Assembly: GCA_020850355.1 (NCBI GenBank)
Contig: JADZEX010000061.1
Span: 21,723-85,722 of the forward strand
DNA length: 64,000 bases
Direction of reading: 5' to 3'
Origin: Fimbriimonadaceae bacterium
GTDB taxonomy: Bacteria; Armatimonadota; UBA10988
Below are positions 1 through 7,922 of this stretch, piece after piece. The notes beneath the pieces are model-generated. The model did not search any database. It worked only from the letters and a program-made list of their open reading frames with translations, and was not told where the DNA came from. Position numbers and translations under genes: made by a program. Numbering within the stretch: position 1 is the stretch's first letter; each line of letters starts with the position of its first letter.

Positions 1-2
1 CC

Positions 3-1631
3 ATGCGGCGGATGGTGAAGTCGGCCTTGGACCAGTATGTCGAGCTGGTGCCCGAGGTGCTGCCGGCCGGCGTCCGCGAGCGGCGCGGCCTCTGCGGTCG
101 CCAGGCGGCGCTGCGTTCGTTCCACTTCCCCGAATCAGACGACGCCCGGCTGCGGGCGCGCGAGCGGCTGGTCTACGAGGAGTTCTACGGCCTGCAGGTG
201 GCCCTGGCCCAACGCCGGCACGAGTACGACACGCGCGGCCGCGGTATCGCCCACCAGACCGACTCGGCCCTGGCGGCGGCGCTGCGCGCCAGCCTGCCGT
301 TCCGGTTCACCGCGGCGCAGGACCGGGTGCTGGCCGAGATTCTGCGCGACCTCGCCGCGCCGCGGCCGATGAACCGCCTGGTGCAGGGCGATGTCGGGTC
401 GGGCAAGACTCTGGTGGCCCTGGCGGCGATGCTGACGGTGGTCGACAACGGCTGTCAGGCCGCGCTGATGGTGCCGACCGAGATCCTGGCCGAGCAGCAC
501 TACCGCGTGATCCGCAACTACTGCGAACCGCTGGGCGTGCGCGTCGACCTGTTCACCGGCCGGGCCGGCAGCCGCGAGCGGCGCGAACGCCAGGACCGCC
601 TGGGCGACGGCACGACCCAGATCGCGGTCGGCACGCACGCCTTGATTCAGGAAGGCATCGACTTCGACCGGCTCGGGCTGGTGGTGGTCGACGAACAGCA
701 CCGCTTCGGCGTGATGCAGCGCAAGCTGTTGCAGGCCAAGGGCGAGATCCCCGATGTGCTGGTGATGACGGCCACACCGATCCCGCGGACCCTGGCGCTG
801 ACGGCCTACGGCGATCTGGACCACTCGGTGATCGACGAGCTCCCCGCGGGGCGACCCCCGATCCTGACGACCTGGTACCCGCTGGGCAAGCGGCGCGAGG
901 TCTACTCGCAGATCAAGCAGCGGCTACGCGAGGGGCGGCAGGCCTATGTGGTCTGCCCCCGGATCGACGAAGTCGACGAGAGCGAGGACATCGTTGCGGT
1001 CACGGCGACCTACGACCACCTGGTGGAGCAGTTCAAGCAGTTCCGCGTCGGGCTGGTCCACGGCCGGCTGAAGTCGGCTGAGAAGGACGCCGTGATGACG
1101 CAGTTCCGCGACGGGGAGGTGCAGATCCTGGCCGCGACCACGGTGATCGAAGTCGGCATCGACGTCCCCAACGCCACAGTGATGCTGATCCTGAACGCCG
1201 ACCGCTTCGGCCTGGCGCAGCTCCACCAGCTCCGCGGCCGGATCGGGCGCGGCGCCCACGAGAGCGAGTGCTACCTGCTGACCGACGCCCGCTACGACCC
1301 GGCGCTGGCCGAGGACGAGAGCACTTTGCAGTACCGCGACGCGCGGGCCCGGCTGCGCTTCATGGTGGAGTACGGCGACGGCTTCAAACTCGCCAACGCC
1401 GACCTCGAGCTGCGCGGCGCCGGCGAGCTGGGTGGGGTCCGGCAGAGTGGCAGCATGGACCTGCGGGTGGCCAACCTGGCGCGCGATGGCCGGCTGCTGG
1501 AACAGGCCCGCGACGATGCCCGCGAGCTGATCGAGCGGGACCCGCTGCTGGCCAGTCCCAGCCTGGCGCCGCTGGCCCGGTACGTCGCTGCCCGGTTCCG
1601 CGAGCGCGGCCAGTTGGCGGAGGTCGGCTGA
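3..1631 (+). CDS. recG: ATP-dependent DNA helicase RecG (5' end outside window)
   Basis: RecG remodels stalled replication forks and branch-migrates Holliday junctions in the cytoplasm. The frame is open from the window edge, so the ATG at 3 is probably internal. The 542 residues seen, against roughly 680-800 for the family, lack the first part of the wedge (OB) domain. Visible: the end of the wedge region, Walker A GDVGSGKT near residue 129, the DEQH box of motif II at about residue 230 (VVDEQHRFG), motif III TATPIPRT, the C-terminal helicase domain with QLRGRIGRG (motif VI), and the RecG tail. The TGA overlaps the ATG of rsmD (TGATG), so the two are co-transcribed. Identification is secure; only the start is unknown. 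Confidence 0.97.
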   Translation: MRRMVKSALDQYVELVPEVLPAGVRERRGLCGRQAALRSFHFPESDDARLRARERLVYEEFYGLQVALAQRRHEYDTRGRGIAHQTDSALAAALRASLPFRFTAAQDRVLAEILRDLAAPRPMNRLVQGDVGSGKTLVALAAMLTVVDNGCQAALMVPTEILAEQHYRVIRNYCEPLGVRVDLFTGRAGSRERRERQDRLGDGTTQIAVGTHALIQEGIDFDRLGLVVVDEQHRFGVMQRKLLQAKGEIPDVLVMTATPIPRTLALTAYGDLDHSVIDELPAGRPPILTTWYPLGKRREVYSQIKQRLREGRQAYVVCPRIDEVDESEDIVAVTATYDHLVEQFKQFRVGLVHGRLKSAEKDAVMTQFRDGEVQILAATTVIEVGIDVPNATVMLILNADRFGLAQLHQLRGRIGRGAHESECYLLTDARYDPALAEDESTLQYRDARARLRFMVEYGDGFKLANADLELRGAGELGGVRQSGSMDLRVANLARDGRLLEQARDDARELIERDPLLASPSLAPLARYVAARFRERGQLAEVG

Positions 1632-2206
1632 TGCGCGGCGGTCACCTGCGACTGGCCACCGGCGACGCGCGCGGGCGGCTGCTCTACTCGGGCCGCGGCC
1701 TGTCGACTCGGCCCACGCCGGCCGGGCTGCGCGAGGCCCTGGTCAGCATGATCCGCCCGCGGCTGGCCGGTGCGGCGATCCTCGACCTGTATGCCGGCTT
1801 CGGCACGGTCGCCCTCGAGCTGCTGAGCTGCGGCGCCGCGCAGGCGACCCTGGTCGAGCGCGACCGCACGGCGCTCAGCGTGATCCGCCGCAATGTCGAG
1901 CTGCTGGGCTGGCAGCCACGCTGCGAGCTGCTGTCGATCCCGGTCAGTGTGGCGCTGCCACGGCTGGCCGCGGCCGGCCGGCAGTTTGGGCTGGTCTTTG
2001 TGGACCCGCCGTACGAGACCGGCCAGGCCGAGTCGACGTTGACGCAGTTGAGCGTCCTGGAAATCGTGCCGCCGGGCGGCCTGCTGCTGGTCCAACACGC
2101 CCTGCGGGAGGATCTGCCGGCGGAGCTGGGGAAGCTGCGCCGGAGCCGGGCGCGGGACAGTGGCGAGACGCGGTTGAGTTTCTACGAGTGGGAGACGGGC
2201 GCATGA
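1631..2206 (+). CDS. rsmD: 16S rRNA (guanine966-N2)-methyltransferase RsmD
   Basis: A 191-residue Rossmann-fold methyltransferase; the family methylates G966 of 16S rRNA with SAM. The N-terminus has the RsmD pattern of a basic stretch followed by RPTPAGLREAL, then the SAM-binding motif LDLYAGFGTVALE and the catalytic DPPY box (FVDPPYETG). The start at 1631 is fixed by translational coupling to recG (TGATG), and by homology, since this is where the family begins. The 3' end overlaps coaD by 4 bases (ATGA). The recG-rsmD-coaD order is a conserved housekeeping cluster. Confidence 0.95.
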   Translation: MRGGHLRLATGDARGRLLYSGRGLSTRPTPAGLREALVSMIRPRLAGAAILDLYAGFGTVALELLSCGAAQATLVERDRTALSVIRRNVELLGWQPRCELLSIPVSVALPRLAAAGRQFGLVFVDPPYETGQAESTLTQLSVLEIVPPGGLLLVQHALREDLPAELGKLRRSRARDSGETRLSFYEWETGA

Positions 2207-2706
2207 CGGCGCTGGTACCAGGGACCTTCGATCCGCTCACACTGGGCCACTTCGACGTGATCCGGCGGGCCGCCGCCTTGTTCGACGAAGTGCTGGTGGC
2301 AGTGGCGCCATCGAGTTCCAAGGGGCCGTGGTTCAGCCAGCCCGAACGGGCCGAGTTGGCTGCCGAAGCCTGCCGCGACCTGCCCAACGTGCGGGTTGAC
2401 ACCTTTCAAGGCTTGCTGGTACAGTACGCCGAGCAGCAAGGCTGTCGGGTCATCGTGAAAGGCCTGCGGGCCGTGTCTGACTTTGAGTTCGAGCTGCAAA
2501 TGGCGCATGCCAACCGCTTGCAGGCGCCGCGCATCGAAACGCTCTTCGTGATGGCCGATGGACAGCATTCGTTCTTGAGCTCGAGCATCGTCCGGGAGCT
2601 GGCCCGGTTCGGGGGCGATCTGAGCCTGCTGGTGCCCCCGAACATCATCGAGCCGGTGCGGCGTAGGGCAGCAGAGCGGAATCGCGAGGCGCGCCATATC
2701 TACTAG
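2203..2706 (+). CDS. coaD: Phosphopantetheine adenylyltransferase (CoA pathway)
   Basis: Transfers AMP from ATP to 4'-phosphopantetheine to form dephospho-CoA, the penultimate step of CoA synthesis. 167 residues, normal for the family. The nucleotidyltransferase signature GTFDPLTLGH lies at the N-terminus, the phosphopantetheine-binding segment VKGLRAVSDFEFE in the middle, and the second nucleotide-binding motif FLSSSIVRE near residue 127. ATG 2203 overlaps the rsmD TGA (ATGA). An in-frame GTG at 2188 would add five residues but is inconsistent with the coupled start and with family alignments. Confidence 0.96.
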   Translation: MTALVPGTFDPLTLGHFDVIRRAAALFDEVLVAVAPSSSKGPWFSQPERAELAAEACRDLPNVRVDTFQGLLVQYAEQQGCRVIVKGLRAVSDFEFELQMAHANRLQAPRIETLFVMADGQHSFLSSSIVRELARFGGDLSLLVPPNIIEPVRRRAAERNREARHIY

Positions 2707-2734
2707 CCGAACGCATCGGGACATCGTCGAAGAC

Positions 2735-3244
2735 ATGCACCTGCTGGTCGATTCGTCGACTCGCATGATGGGCCGCGTGTTGATCGACTGGCGCGAGATG
2801 ACCGCGCTGCTGGTCCAACTCGAAGAGAGCCTGCCGCGCGAAGTTGGCGACGCCCAGCGGATGCATGCCGAGGCCAAGCAGGCGGTCGAGAAGGCGCGCG
2901 AGAACGTCAAGCAGATTGAGGACGACGCCCGCCGGCAGGCCGAGCGGATGGTCGCCGACGCCGACAACCGGGCCAAGGTGCTGGTCAGCGAACACGATGT
3001 CTCGCGCCGCGCCGAAGAGTACAACGCCGAGCGGCGCCGCGAGGCTGACGACTACGCCCGCTTCGTGACCGACAAGGCCGATGCCGAGGCCATCGATCTG
3101 CGGCGGGCCGCCGACGAGTACAGCGAAGCCACGCGGCGCAGCGCCGACGAGTATGCGCTGACGCTGTTGAGCCACCTCAAAGCCGTCGTGACCCGCGCCC
3201 AGACCAGCGTGGACGATGGCCTGGCGCAGATGAAGCAACGGTGA
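2735..3244 (+). CDS. Long coiled-coil protein of the coaD/ackA locus
   Basis: 169 residues, function unknown. After about 30 N-terminal residues almost the whole chain is charged helical heptad sequence rich in A, E, R, K and D, including repeated EDDARRQAERM- and RRAADEYSEATRR-like segments. There is no signal peptide, membrane span or Cys. It recalls the stator b subunit of F-type ATPases or DivIVA-like scaffolds in composition only. ATG 2735 follows coaD by 28 bases, and the 3' end overlaps the GTG start of the acetate-kinase-like gene (GTGA). The tight coupling suggests the coiled coil and the kinase-like protein are made together and may interact; that is inference. Confidence 0.75.
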   Translation: MHLLVDSSTRMMGRVLIDWREMTALLVQLEESLPREVGDAQRMHAEAKQAVEKARENVKQIEDDARRQAERMVADADNRAKVLVSEHDVSRRAEEYNAERRREADDYARFVTDKADAEAIDLRRAADEYSEATRRSADEYALTLLSHLKAVVTRAQTSVDDGLAQMKQR

Positions 3245-4236
3245 GCCAGCCGATCTTGGTGGTTGACGCGGCCCCGCAGCAGGGCACCGTCGTGCTCTGC
3301 GACAACGGGCGACAGCTCGCCCGCGTCGCGCTGCGCACCACCATCCCCGCCGACCTGCTGGCCCGCGCCAGCCTGGTGGTGCATCGCTTCCCGCACGGTC
3401 CGGCCACCGAACCGGAAGTCACCAGCGCACCCGACCGCGCCGCGGCGGTGGCGGCCGGGGCCTGGGAACCGGCCGACACGGCGGCCCGCTGGGCGCTGTG
3501 GGAGCAACTCGCCGCGGCGACCCCTGCGCGCCGCCAGGTTGCGGTCTACGACGACCATTGGTTCCGCGGCTTGCCGACAGTCGAACGCAGCTACGGTTTG
3601 CCGGCGGAGTTTTGCGCGCAGACTGGCCTCACCCGCAGCGGCCGCCATGGGGCGTTGCACCGGCAGGCCACCGCGCTGGCCGACGGCGGGCGGGTTCTGT
3701 CGGTGCTGATCGATTTCGAGTGCTCGGTGGCCGCCGCGGTCGATGGCCAGCCGCGCTACTGCAGCGGCGGCGCCACGGCCTGTGAGGGGGTCCCCGGTCT
3801 CTGCAGCAGCGGCGACGTCGACCCGGCGGCGGTGCTGTTTCTGGTCGACCGCCTGGGCTGGTCGTTGGACGCAATCGAGGCGGCGCTGCAGCAGCGCGGC
3901 GGGCTGCAGGGCGTGAGCCGCGGGATCGCCTCGCTCGACGAGCTGCTGCAGTCGGACGCGCCCGACGCCCGCCTGGCGGTCGATCTGCTGCTGCACCGCT
4001 TGCGCCGCGCCATTGGCAGCGCTGCGGCGGTGCTGGACGGGTTCGACGCCGTGCTCTGGAGCGGCTCGGCCGCGGCGCTCGCGCCGGCCCTGCTCGACCG
4101 GCTGGTCGCGCCGTTGGGCTACCTCGGCCTGCCGGACCAGGTGCGCTGGGGCCACTCGCAGCTCGATCTGATCACCGCGACCGCGCAGGCCGCGCTGCCG
4201 GTGGTGGCGTCGGTCAGCCCAGCCAACCGCTGGTGA
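3241..4236 (+). CDS. Degenerate acetate/butyrate kinase family protein
   Basis: 331 residues, shorter than true acetate kinases (about 400), but recognisably of the ASKHA/acetokinase fold. The block GRHGALHRQA matches the family GFHGTSHRYV and keeps its His. SSGDVDPAAVLFLVDRLG matches the SGDIDP...LMEKLG region, followed by the GLQGVS(R)GIAS match. Key residues are lost: the N-terminal phosphate loop is DAAPQQG where kinases have N-x-GSSS; the transition-state Arg of GTRSGDIDP aligns with Ser; the C-terminal Glu-bearing segment is absent. Its position after coaD matches where ackA sits in Firmicutes, so it is probably a decayed orthologue rather than an active kinase. GTG start is coupled to the preceding gene. 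The 3' end overlaps the convergent heparinase-like gene by 23 bp. Confidence 0.75.
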   Translation: MSQPILVVDAAPQQGTVVLCDNGRQLARVALRTTIPADLLARASLVVHRFPHGPATEPEVTSAPDRAAAVAAGAWEPADTAARWALWEQLAAATPARRQVAVYDDHWFRGLPTVERSYGLPAEFCAQTGLTRSGRHGALHRQATALADGGRVLSVLIDFECSVAAAVDGQPRYCSGGATACEGVPGLCSSGDVDPAAVLFLVDRLGWSLDAIEAALQQRGGLQGVSRGIASLDELLQSDAPDARLAVDLLLHRLRRAIGSAAAVLDGFDAVLWSGSAAALAPALLDRLVAPLGYLGLPDQVRWGHSQLDLITATAQAALPVVASVSPANRW

Positions 4237-6253
4237 CGTCACCGGGCCGCGCTGCCCCGAGCGCGCGGCCGGGCAACTCGACCGCCCCGCCGGCCGCCAG
4301 CCACTGCGTCCCGGCCGCGCTCCGCCGCAGGAGCGCCAGGTCGGCACTGCTGGTCAGCCCGGCGGCATGCACCGCGCCCTCACGATGGCGCAGCAGCACG
4401 GTGACCTCGTCGCCGGGAGCCTGCAGCCGTGCCCCCACGACCCCATCGCCGGTCACCGGCTCCGCGCGCCAGGTCGGCTCGCCCGCGGCCGCGGTAACCT
4501 GCAGCAGCGCCACGAAGGGGTACGCCGCGCCGTACAGCGACGGCTGCCCAGCGGGCTCCCAATGCGGGTGCGGCGGGCGCCGCGGACTGGCGTTCCAGAT
4601 GTGATGCCAGGCCGGCCGGAAGGCCGAGGCGTGGACGACCTCCCCCTCAGCGTGGCCTGTCGTGCGGCGGTCGGCCAGCCGCTTCCAGCCGTGCGGCTGC
4701 GGCGCCAGCAGGCTCAGGTGCAGCGCCGCCTGCTGCCCGCGCACCAGCAGGCCGTCGGCCGTCCGCTCCTGCGGCAGCAGCGTGTGCAGCAGCCACTGCA
4801 GGTGCCGCTGCGTGCGCGCCTCGCGGACCCGCACATCATCGAAGATCAGGAAGGTCGCTGGGGCCAGGTGGACGACCCAGCGGTGGAAGCGATCCAACGT
4901 GTCGGCGTAGGCGCTGGAGGCATCGCCCCGCACGACGGTCAGCCCGCCCGCCTGGTGCCAGTGGTCCAGCGCGCACCAGGCCTCGCCGCCGGCGGCCAGG
5001 TCGGTGCTCAGCCGGTAGCGCGGCGGCTGCCGCTGGTCGCCGCCGTCGACCGTCAGCGTGTTGTGCCAGGCAGTCGACTGCGGCGGCTCGACGCTGGTCC
5101 AGTAGTCGTCGGTGTACGGCCACGGTCCGGGGTCGACCGCCAGCCGCTCGCCGCCAGCGGTGAGGATGAAGCTGTTGAGGTCGAGGTGGCAGTGCGACCA
5201 GGCGTTGGAGCCGCCCTTCAGCACCAACTGCACGGCCTCGGGCTCCCAGCCGCTGCGCAACGAGGCGAGGTGGACGCTGCTGAACAGCCGGCTGCCGGGC
5301 TGCTCGCTCGGCGCGCTGGCCACCACCGTCGGGTCGTAGAACAAGAAGTCCGCCCAGCCGCCGGCGCCACCGCTGACCTGGTCGCCGAGCCACTGCGCGC
5401 GCCCGTCGCCGGTCAGCGCTGCGATGGCGTAGAACAGGTGGCTGCCGCCGACGCCGGGGTACCCACAGTCGCCGAAGTTGGCCCAGCCGCGCACGCCGGG
5501 GGTGGTCAGATGCAAGGCGAACTCGATGGCCCGCGACCAGAACGGGTGGTCCAGCAGGTGACGGTCGCCCGTACCCGCCAGCGCCACAGCGAAGTCGTGG
5601 CAACTGCGCGCGCAGTAGACCCAGTAGCTGCACCCCTCGAGGCCCGCCCCTTCGGGTGCCAACAGGTCCAGCACGCCCGTGATCGCCACCGTCGCCCGCT
5701 GCCGCCAGGCCGGCTCGTTCAGGTAGAGGGCGGCGAAGCCCAGCCCAGACTGCAGCACAGCGCACCAGTTGCTGTTGTGACCGTCGGCCCACCAGGCCCC
5801 GTGCGCGGCGTCGTCGGCGATCACCTGCCCGCCCCGCTGCCGTACCGCCGCGGCCAGCCGCGTGGCGAGGTCGGCCGACAGCCACGGCGCCGCCCAGCCG
5901 CCCGCCGTCACCAGGCGCTTGGTCAGCTCGGCCAGCAGCAGGTCGGCGTGCAGTTCGGAGTAGTGCCGCTGGTGGCCCGGATCCATCCAGGGTGAGTCGT
6001 CGTCGAGCACCACCGTCAATCGCGCGGCGACCGCCGCCCCCAGCGCCGGGTCAGCCGTCAGCGCCGCGGCCAGCGCCAGCGGCTCGGCTTGTCCGGCCAG
6101 CGCCAGCCGGGGCAGTGCCAGGTCCAGCGGCGCGGCGGCCAGCGCCTGTTGTGCCGCCAGGAAGTCGTTCCACCAGCCCGCCCAGCGCGGCCGCTGGGCC
6201 TGCGCCAGGTACTGCTCGCGCTGCTGGCTGACCTGCGCGTAGTCGAACGCCAT
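4214..6253 (-). CDS. Heparinase II/III-like polysaccharide lyase family protein
   Basis: 679 residues. The N-terminal ~300 residues are Trp/Ala-rich and helical, as expected for the alpha/alpha toroid. The C-terminal half has the heparinase II/III beta-sandwich signature: HCHLDLNSF near residue 352, then an AVDPG turn and AWHNTLTVDGG. In this family such His/Tyr/Asn residues carry out beta-elimination of uronic-acid polysaccharides. No signal peptide is visible (MAFDYAQVSQQ), so it may act on imported oligosaccharides or use an unrecognised export route. Start ATG 6253 is preceded by GGGAG 7 bases upstream; the open frame continues upstream to about 7387 but that part is a shadow of the methyltransferase. 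Substrate cannot be read from sequence. Confidence 0.82.
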   Translation of the reverse strand: MAFDYAQVSQQREQYLAQAQRPRWAGWWNDFLAAQQALAAAPLDLALPRLALAGQAEPLALAAALTADPALGAAVAARLTVVLDDDSPWMDPGHQRHYSELHADLLLAELTKRLVTAGGWAAPWLSADLATRLAAAVRQRGGQVIADDAAHGAWWADGHNSNWCAVLQSGLGFAALYLNEPAWRQRATVAITGVLDLLAPEGAGLEGCSYWVYCARSCHDFAVALAGTGDRHLLDHPFWSRAIEFALHLTTPGVRGWANFGDCGYPGVGGSHLFYAIAALTGDGRAQWLGDQVSGGAGGWADFLFYDPTVVASAPSEQPGSRLFSSVHLASLRSGWEPEAVQLVLKGGSNAWSHCHLDLNSFILTAGGERLAVDPGPWPYTDDYWTSVEPPQSTAWHNTLTVDGGDQRQPPRYRLSTDLAAGGEAWCALDHWHQAGGLTVVRGDASSAYADTLDRFHRWVVHLAPATFLIFDDVRVREARTQRHLQWLLHTLLPQERTADGLLVRGQQAALHLSLLAPQPHGWKRLADRRTTGHAEGEVVHASAFRPAWHHIWNASPRRPPHPHWEPAGQPSLYGAAYPFVALLQVTAAAGEPTWRAEPVTGDGVVGARLQAPGDEVTVLLRHREGAVHAAGLTSSADLALLRRSAAGTQWLAAGGAVELPGRALGAARPGDVTSGWLG

Positions 6254-6315
6254 GCGCTGCTCCCGGCGTCGGCGCTTCGCGCCGCGGGCGGCGGATCCTG
6301 CGGGCCAGGCAGCCG

Positions 6316-6324
6316 TGCTATGCT
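6316..6324 (+). promoter_or_regulatory. Extended -10 promoter of the methyltransferase gene
   Basis: TG-C-TATGCT is an extended -10 element; no good -35 is seen 17 bases upstream. Predicted transcription would begin about 6331, just before GGAGG at 6332-6336 and the GTG start at 6344. The same nonamer occurs at 40459-40467 before the lipoprotein gene. Confidence 0.4.
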
Positions 6325-6343
6325 GCGTGCCGGAGGTCGCCCG

Positions 6344-7897
6344 GTGAGCGAACGGGAAGCGCCAAGACCGTTGCCGCTGCAGGCGCTGCTGGGCATCTGC
6401 CGCAGCCTCGGCGCGGCGACGTGCGGCGGGCCGCTCAGTGCGGCGGAACAGGAGCTGCTCGCGGCGGCGCCGGCCGCAGCCGTGCCGACCGGATGGCCAG
6501 CCGCGCTGCGGGCTGGCGCGGATCCCCTGGGAACGGCCTACCTGGCGTCGCGGGAGCAGTCGGAACGGCGCCGCTGGGGGGCCTTCTACACGCCGCCCGA
6601 GCTGGTCGGCGCGATGCTGCGTTGGACGTTGGCCGCGCAGCCGGAGTTGCTGGTCGATGCCGGCTGCGGCTCGGGGCGGTTCGCGGCGGCGGCCGTGCGG
6701 GCGAATCTCGCTCAGGCTGTGCTGGCGGTTGATCTCGACCCGGTTGCCTGCCTGCTGACGCGGGCCACGCTGGCGACCCTCGGCGCGACAAGGGCAACCG
6801 TGCGCTGCCACGACTTTCTGGCCCTGCCACGGGACTGGCCCGCGGCCCGCACCGCCTTTGTCGGCAATCCGCCCTACGTGCGGCACCACGAGCTGAGCGC
6901 GGCGACGAAGGCCCGGGGGCGCGAGCTGGCGACCGCGCTGGGCCTGCCCTGGTCCGGCCTGGACGGGCTGCACCTGCACTTCTGGCTGCAGGCCGCGGCG
7001 CTGGCCCGGACCGGCGAGCGGATCTGCTTCGTGACCAGCGCCGAGTGGCTGGCGACCCGCTACGGCGCCACGCTGCGGGAGGGTTTGGCCGGCCCGCTGG
7101 GCGGCCGGGCGGTCTGGCAACTGGCCGTCACCGACGCCGCCTTCGACGACGCGATGACCACCGCGGTGGTCGCCTGCGCCGAGCGCGGGCAGCCCGCAGC
7201 GGAGCTGGTCTGGCAGACGGCGGTGCGGCTGACGGCCGACACCGACCTGGCCTCGGGCCCGCGCCGCGCGGTCGCCAGCCTGCCGGCCCACTCCTGGCAG
7301 GCCGTGCCGGCCGCGCCGCTCGGCACCGTGCCCGTGGTCGCCGTCGGCGACTACTTCCGGGTCAGCCGCGGCATCGCCACCGGTCACAACGCGTTCTTTG
7401 TGCTATCGCCCGCCGCCGTCGCCGCCAACGGCTTGCAGCCCTGGGTCCGCCCCGTGCTGACCGCAGCCCGCCAGCTCTTCAGCGGCGCCCTCGGCGATTG
7501 GCGGTTGCTCGACCCGGACCCCGACCTCGACCTGGCCGATCCGGCCCACGCCGCGTTGGCGGCCTACCTGGCCGCCGGCGCCCAGCGCGGGGTCGCCGAG
7601 GCCTACCTCTGCCGCCACCGCCGCCCCTGGTGGCGCACTCGCGCCGCCACCCCGGCCATCGTGGCAACCTACATGGCCCGCCGCCCGCCCGCCTTTCGAG
7701 CCAACGCCGAGGGCTACGCCATCCTCAACGTCTTCCACGGCCTGCACCCCACCCCGCCCCTCACCGCCGCGGCGGTCCAACAGCTCACCGCCTGGCTGAA
7801 CGCCCACGCCGCGCACTTCGTCGGCCGCACCTACCAGGGCGGCCTCCGCAAGATCGAGCCGCGGGAGCTGCAGGCGACCCGCCTGCCCGCGCCGTAG
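6344..7897 (+). CDS. Solitary N6-adenine DNA methyltransferase with TaqI-type recognition domain
   Basis: 517 residues. SAM motif DAGCGSGRFAAAAV, then the gamma-class catalytic NPPY (GNPPYVRHHE, Asn near residue 175) define an N6-adenine methylase of the TaqI/Eco57I group. The segment from VAVGDYFRVSRGIATG onwards matches the TaqI-like target recognition domain. The protein ends in a conserved GGLRKIEPREL segment. No endonuclease domain and no nuclease gene adjoin it, so it is either an orphan regulatory methylase or the remnant of a restriction-modification system. GGAGG at 6332-6336 sets the GTG at 6344 rather than the ATG at 6320. Its last 60 bases are duplicated at 10222-10287. Confidence 0.87.
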   Translation: MSEREAPRPLPLQALLGICRSLGAATCGGPLSAAEQELLAAAPAAAVPTGWPAALRAGADPLGTAYLASREQSERRRWGAFYTPPELVGAMLRWTLAAQPELLVDAGCGSGRFAAAAVRANLAQAVLAVDLDPVACLLTRATLATLGATRATVRCHDFLALPRDWPAARTAFVGNPPYVRHHELSAATKARGRELATALGLPWSGLDGLHLHFWLQAAALARTGERICFVTSAEWLATRYGATLREGLAGPLGGRAVWQLAVTDAAFDDAMTTAVVACAERGQPAAELVWQTAVRLTADTDLASGPRRAVASLPAHSWQAVPAAPLGTVPVVAVGDYFRVSRGIATGHNAFFVLSPAAVAANGLQPWVRPVLTAARQLFSGALGDWRLLDPDPDLDLADPAHAALAAYLAAGAQRGVAEAYLCRHRRPWWRTRAATPAIVATYMARRPPAFRANAEGYAILNVFHGLHPTPPLTAAAVQQLTAWLNAHAAHFVGRTYQGGLRKIEPRELQATRLPAP

Positions 7898-7903
7898 GTG
7901 GGA
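7838..7903 (+). repeat. Left copy of a 66-bp perfect direct repeat
   Basis: Covers the last 20 codons and stop of the methyltransferase plus six more bases; identical to 10222-10287. The two copies bracket 2318 bp holding two minus-strand genes. See findings. Confidence 0.93.
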
Positions 7904-7919
7904 ACCGAACCGATTCGGT
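7904..7919. repeat. Inverted repeat between convergent genes
   Basis: ACCGAA-CCGA-TTCGGT, a 6-bp stem with a 4-base loop between the methyltransferase stop and the convergent SLH-protein stop at 7923. It lies directly after the left 66-bp repeat, at the presumed left junction of the cassette. It could act as a weak bidirectional terminator or be an end of the inserted DNA. Confidence 0.4.
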
Positions 7920-7922
7920 GGC

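Noticed and set aside
6254..7387. Upstream extension of the heparinase-like frame
   Set aside because: It is antisense to the methyltransferase with its NPPY motif. A ribosome site and family homology place the start at 6253.
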